Source of the DNA: an uncultured Actinomycetes bacterium
GTDB lineage: Bacteria > Actinomycetota > Thermoleophilia > Gaiellales > F1-60-MAGs149
Direction of reading: 5' to 3'
DNA: 7,136 nt
NCBI GenBank assembly: GCA_903847495.1
Contig: CAINDT010000315.1
Coordinates: 1 to 7,136 of the forward strand
The notes beneath the pieces are model-generated. The model was not told where the DNA came from and ran no database searches. It saw only the letters and a program-made list of their open reading frames with translations. Both the position numbers and the translations under genes were made by a program. Shown piece after piece: positions 7,082 through 7,136 of this stretch (within the stretch, counting starts at the first letter, position 1; each line of letters begins with the position of its first letter).

Positions 7082-7087
7082 TATCCT
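7082..7087 (+). promoter_or_regulatory. Candidate -10 of a divergent gene entering the right edge
   Basis: TATCCT on the plus strand fits a -10 hexamer, pointing away from trkA. Downstream, two ATGs remain open to the window end: 7099 (preceded by a G-rich run, only about five bases after the expected transcription start) and 7127 (in a different frame, with no clear ribosome site). Which, if either, starts a gene cannot be decided from 10-13 codons, so no coding feature is called. The -35 region is not convincing. Confidence 0.3.
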
Positions 7088-7136
7088 GCGGGGGCGCAAT
7101 GCACCGATCACCTTCAGCTACCACCTATGCCTCGTA

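Overview
This is a compact, GC-rich bacterial chromosome segment with no mobile element, CRISPR array or long non-coding stretch. High GC, GTG starts, weak Shine-Dalgarno sites, a probable leaderless start and very tight gene packing suggest an actinobacterium. A deep-branching group such as Thermoleophilia/Solirubrobacterales is possible, but that is an impression from codon and protein style, not a search result.

Layout. The left 2 kb (+ strand) is polyphosphate kinase (ppk1), missing about its first 50 codons at the window edge; all key catalytic residues are present. Only 3 bp separates its stop from the stop of a convergent minus-strand gene. That gene encodes a 283-residue regulator with an excisionase/MerR-superfamily helix-turn-helix fused to a two-part cobalamin-binding module. 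The regulator lies 21 bp downstream of a 12-helix-type MFS transporter on the same strand, so the two probably form an operon (transporter first). The 136-bp gap after the transporter start holds an 18-bp imperfect palindrome and a plus-strand tRNA-Arg(UCU). The right 2.9 kb is a minus-strand potassium-uptake operon, trkA-trkH, whose genes overlap by the four bases GTGA. A short region at the right edge carries the trkA promoter and probably a divergent promoter.

How the genes work together. TrkA (cytosolic nucleotide-binding gate ring with two RCK units) and TrkH (membrane K+ pathway) form one K+ uptake system. The MFS transporter and the B12-binding regulator look like a transporter/regulator pair. 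PPK1 stands alone here.

The most interesting item is the regulator. It carries the W-x9-EH motif and the two histidines that in CarH photoreceptors bind adenosylcobalamin in the dark and form the bis-His state after light. It is therefore a candidate B12-dependent light sensor, but with an excisionase-type DNA-binding domain and a transporter as partner instead of carotenoid genes. The palindrome in front of the transporter is a candidate operator.
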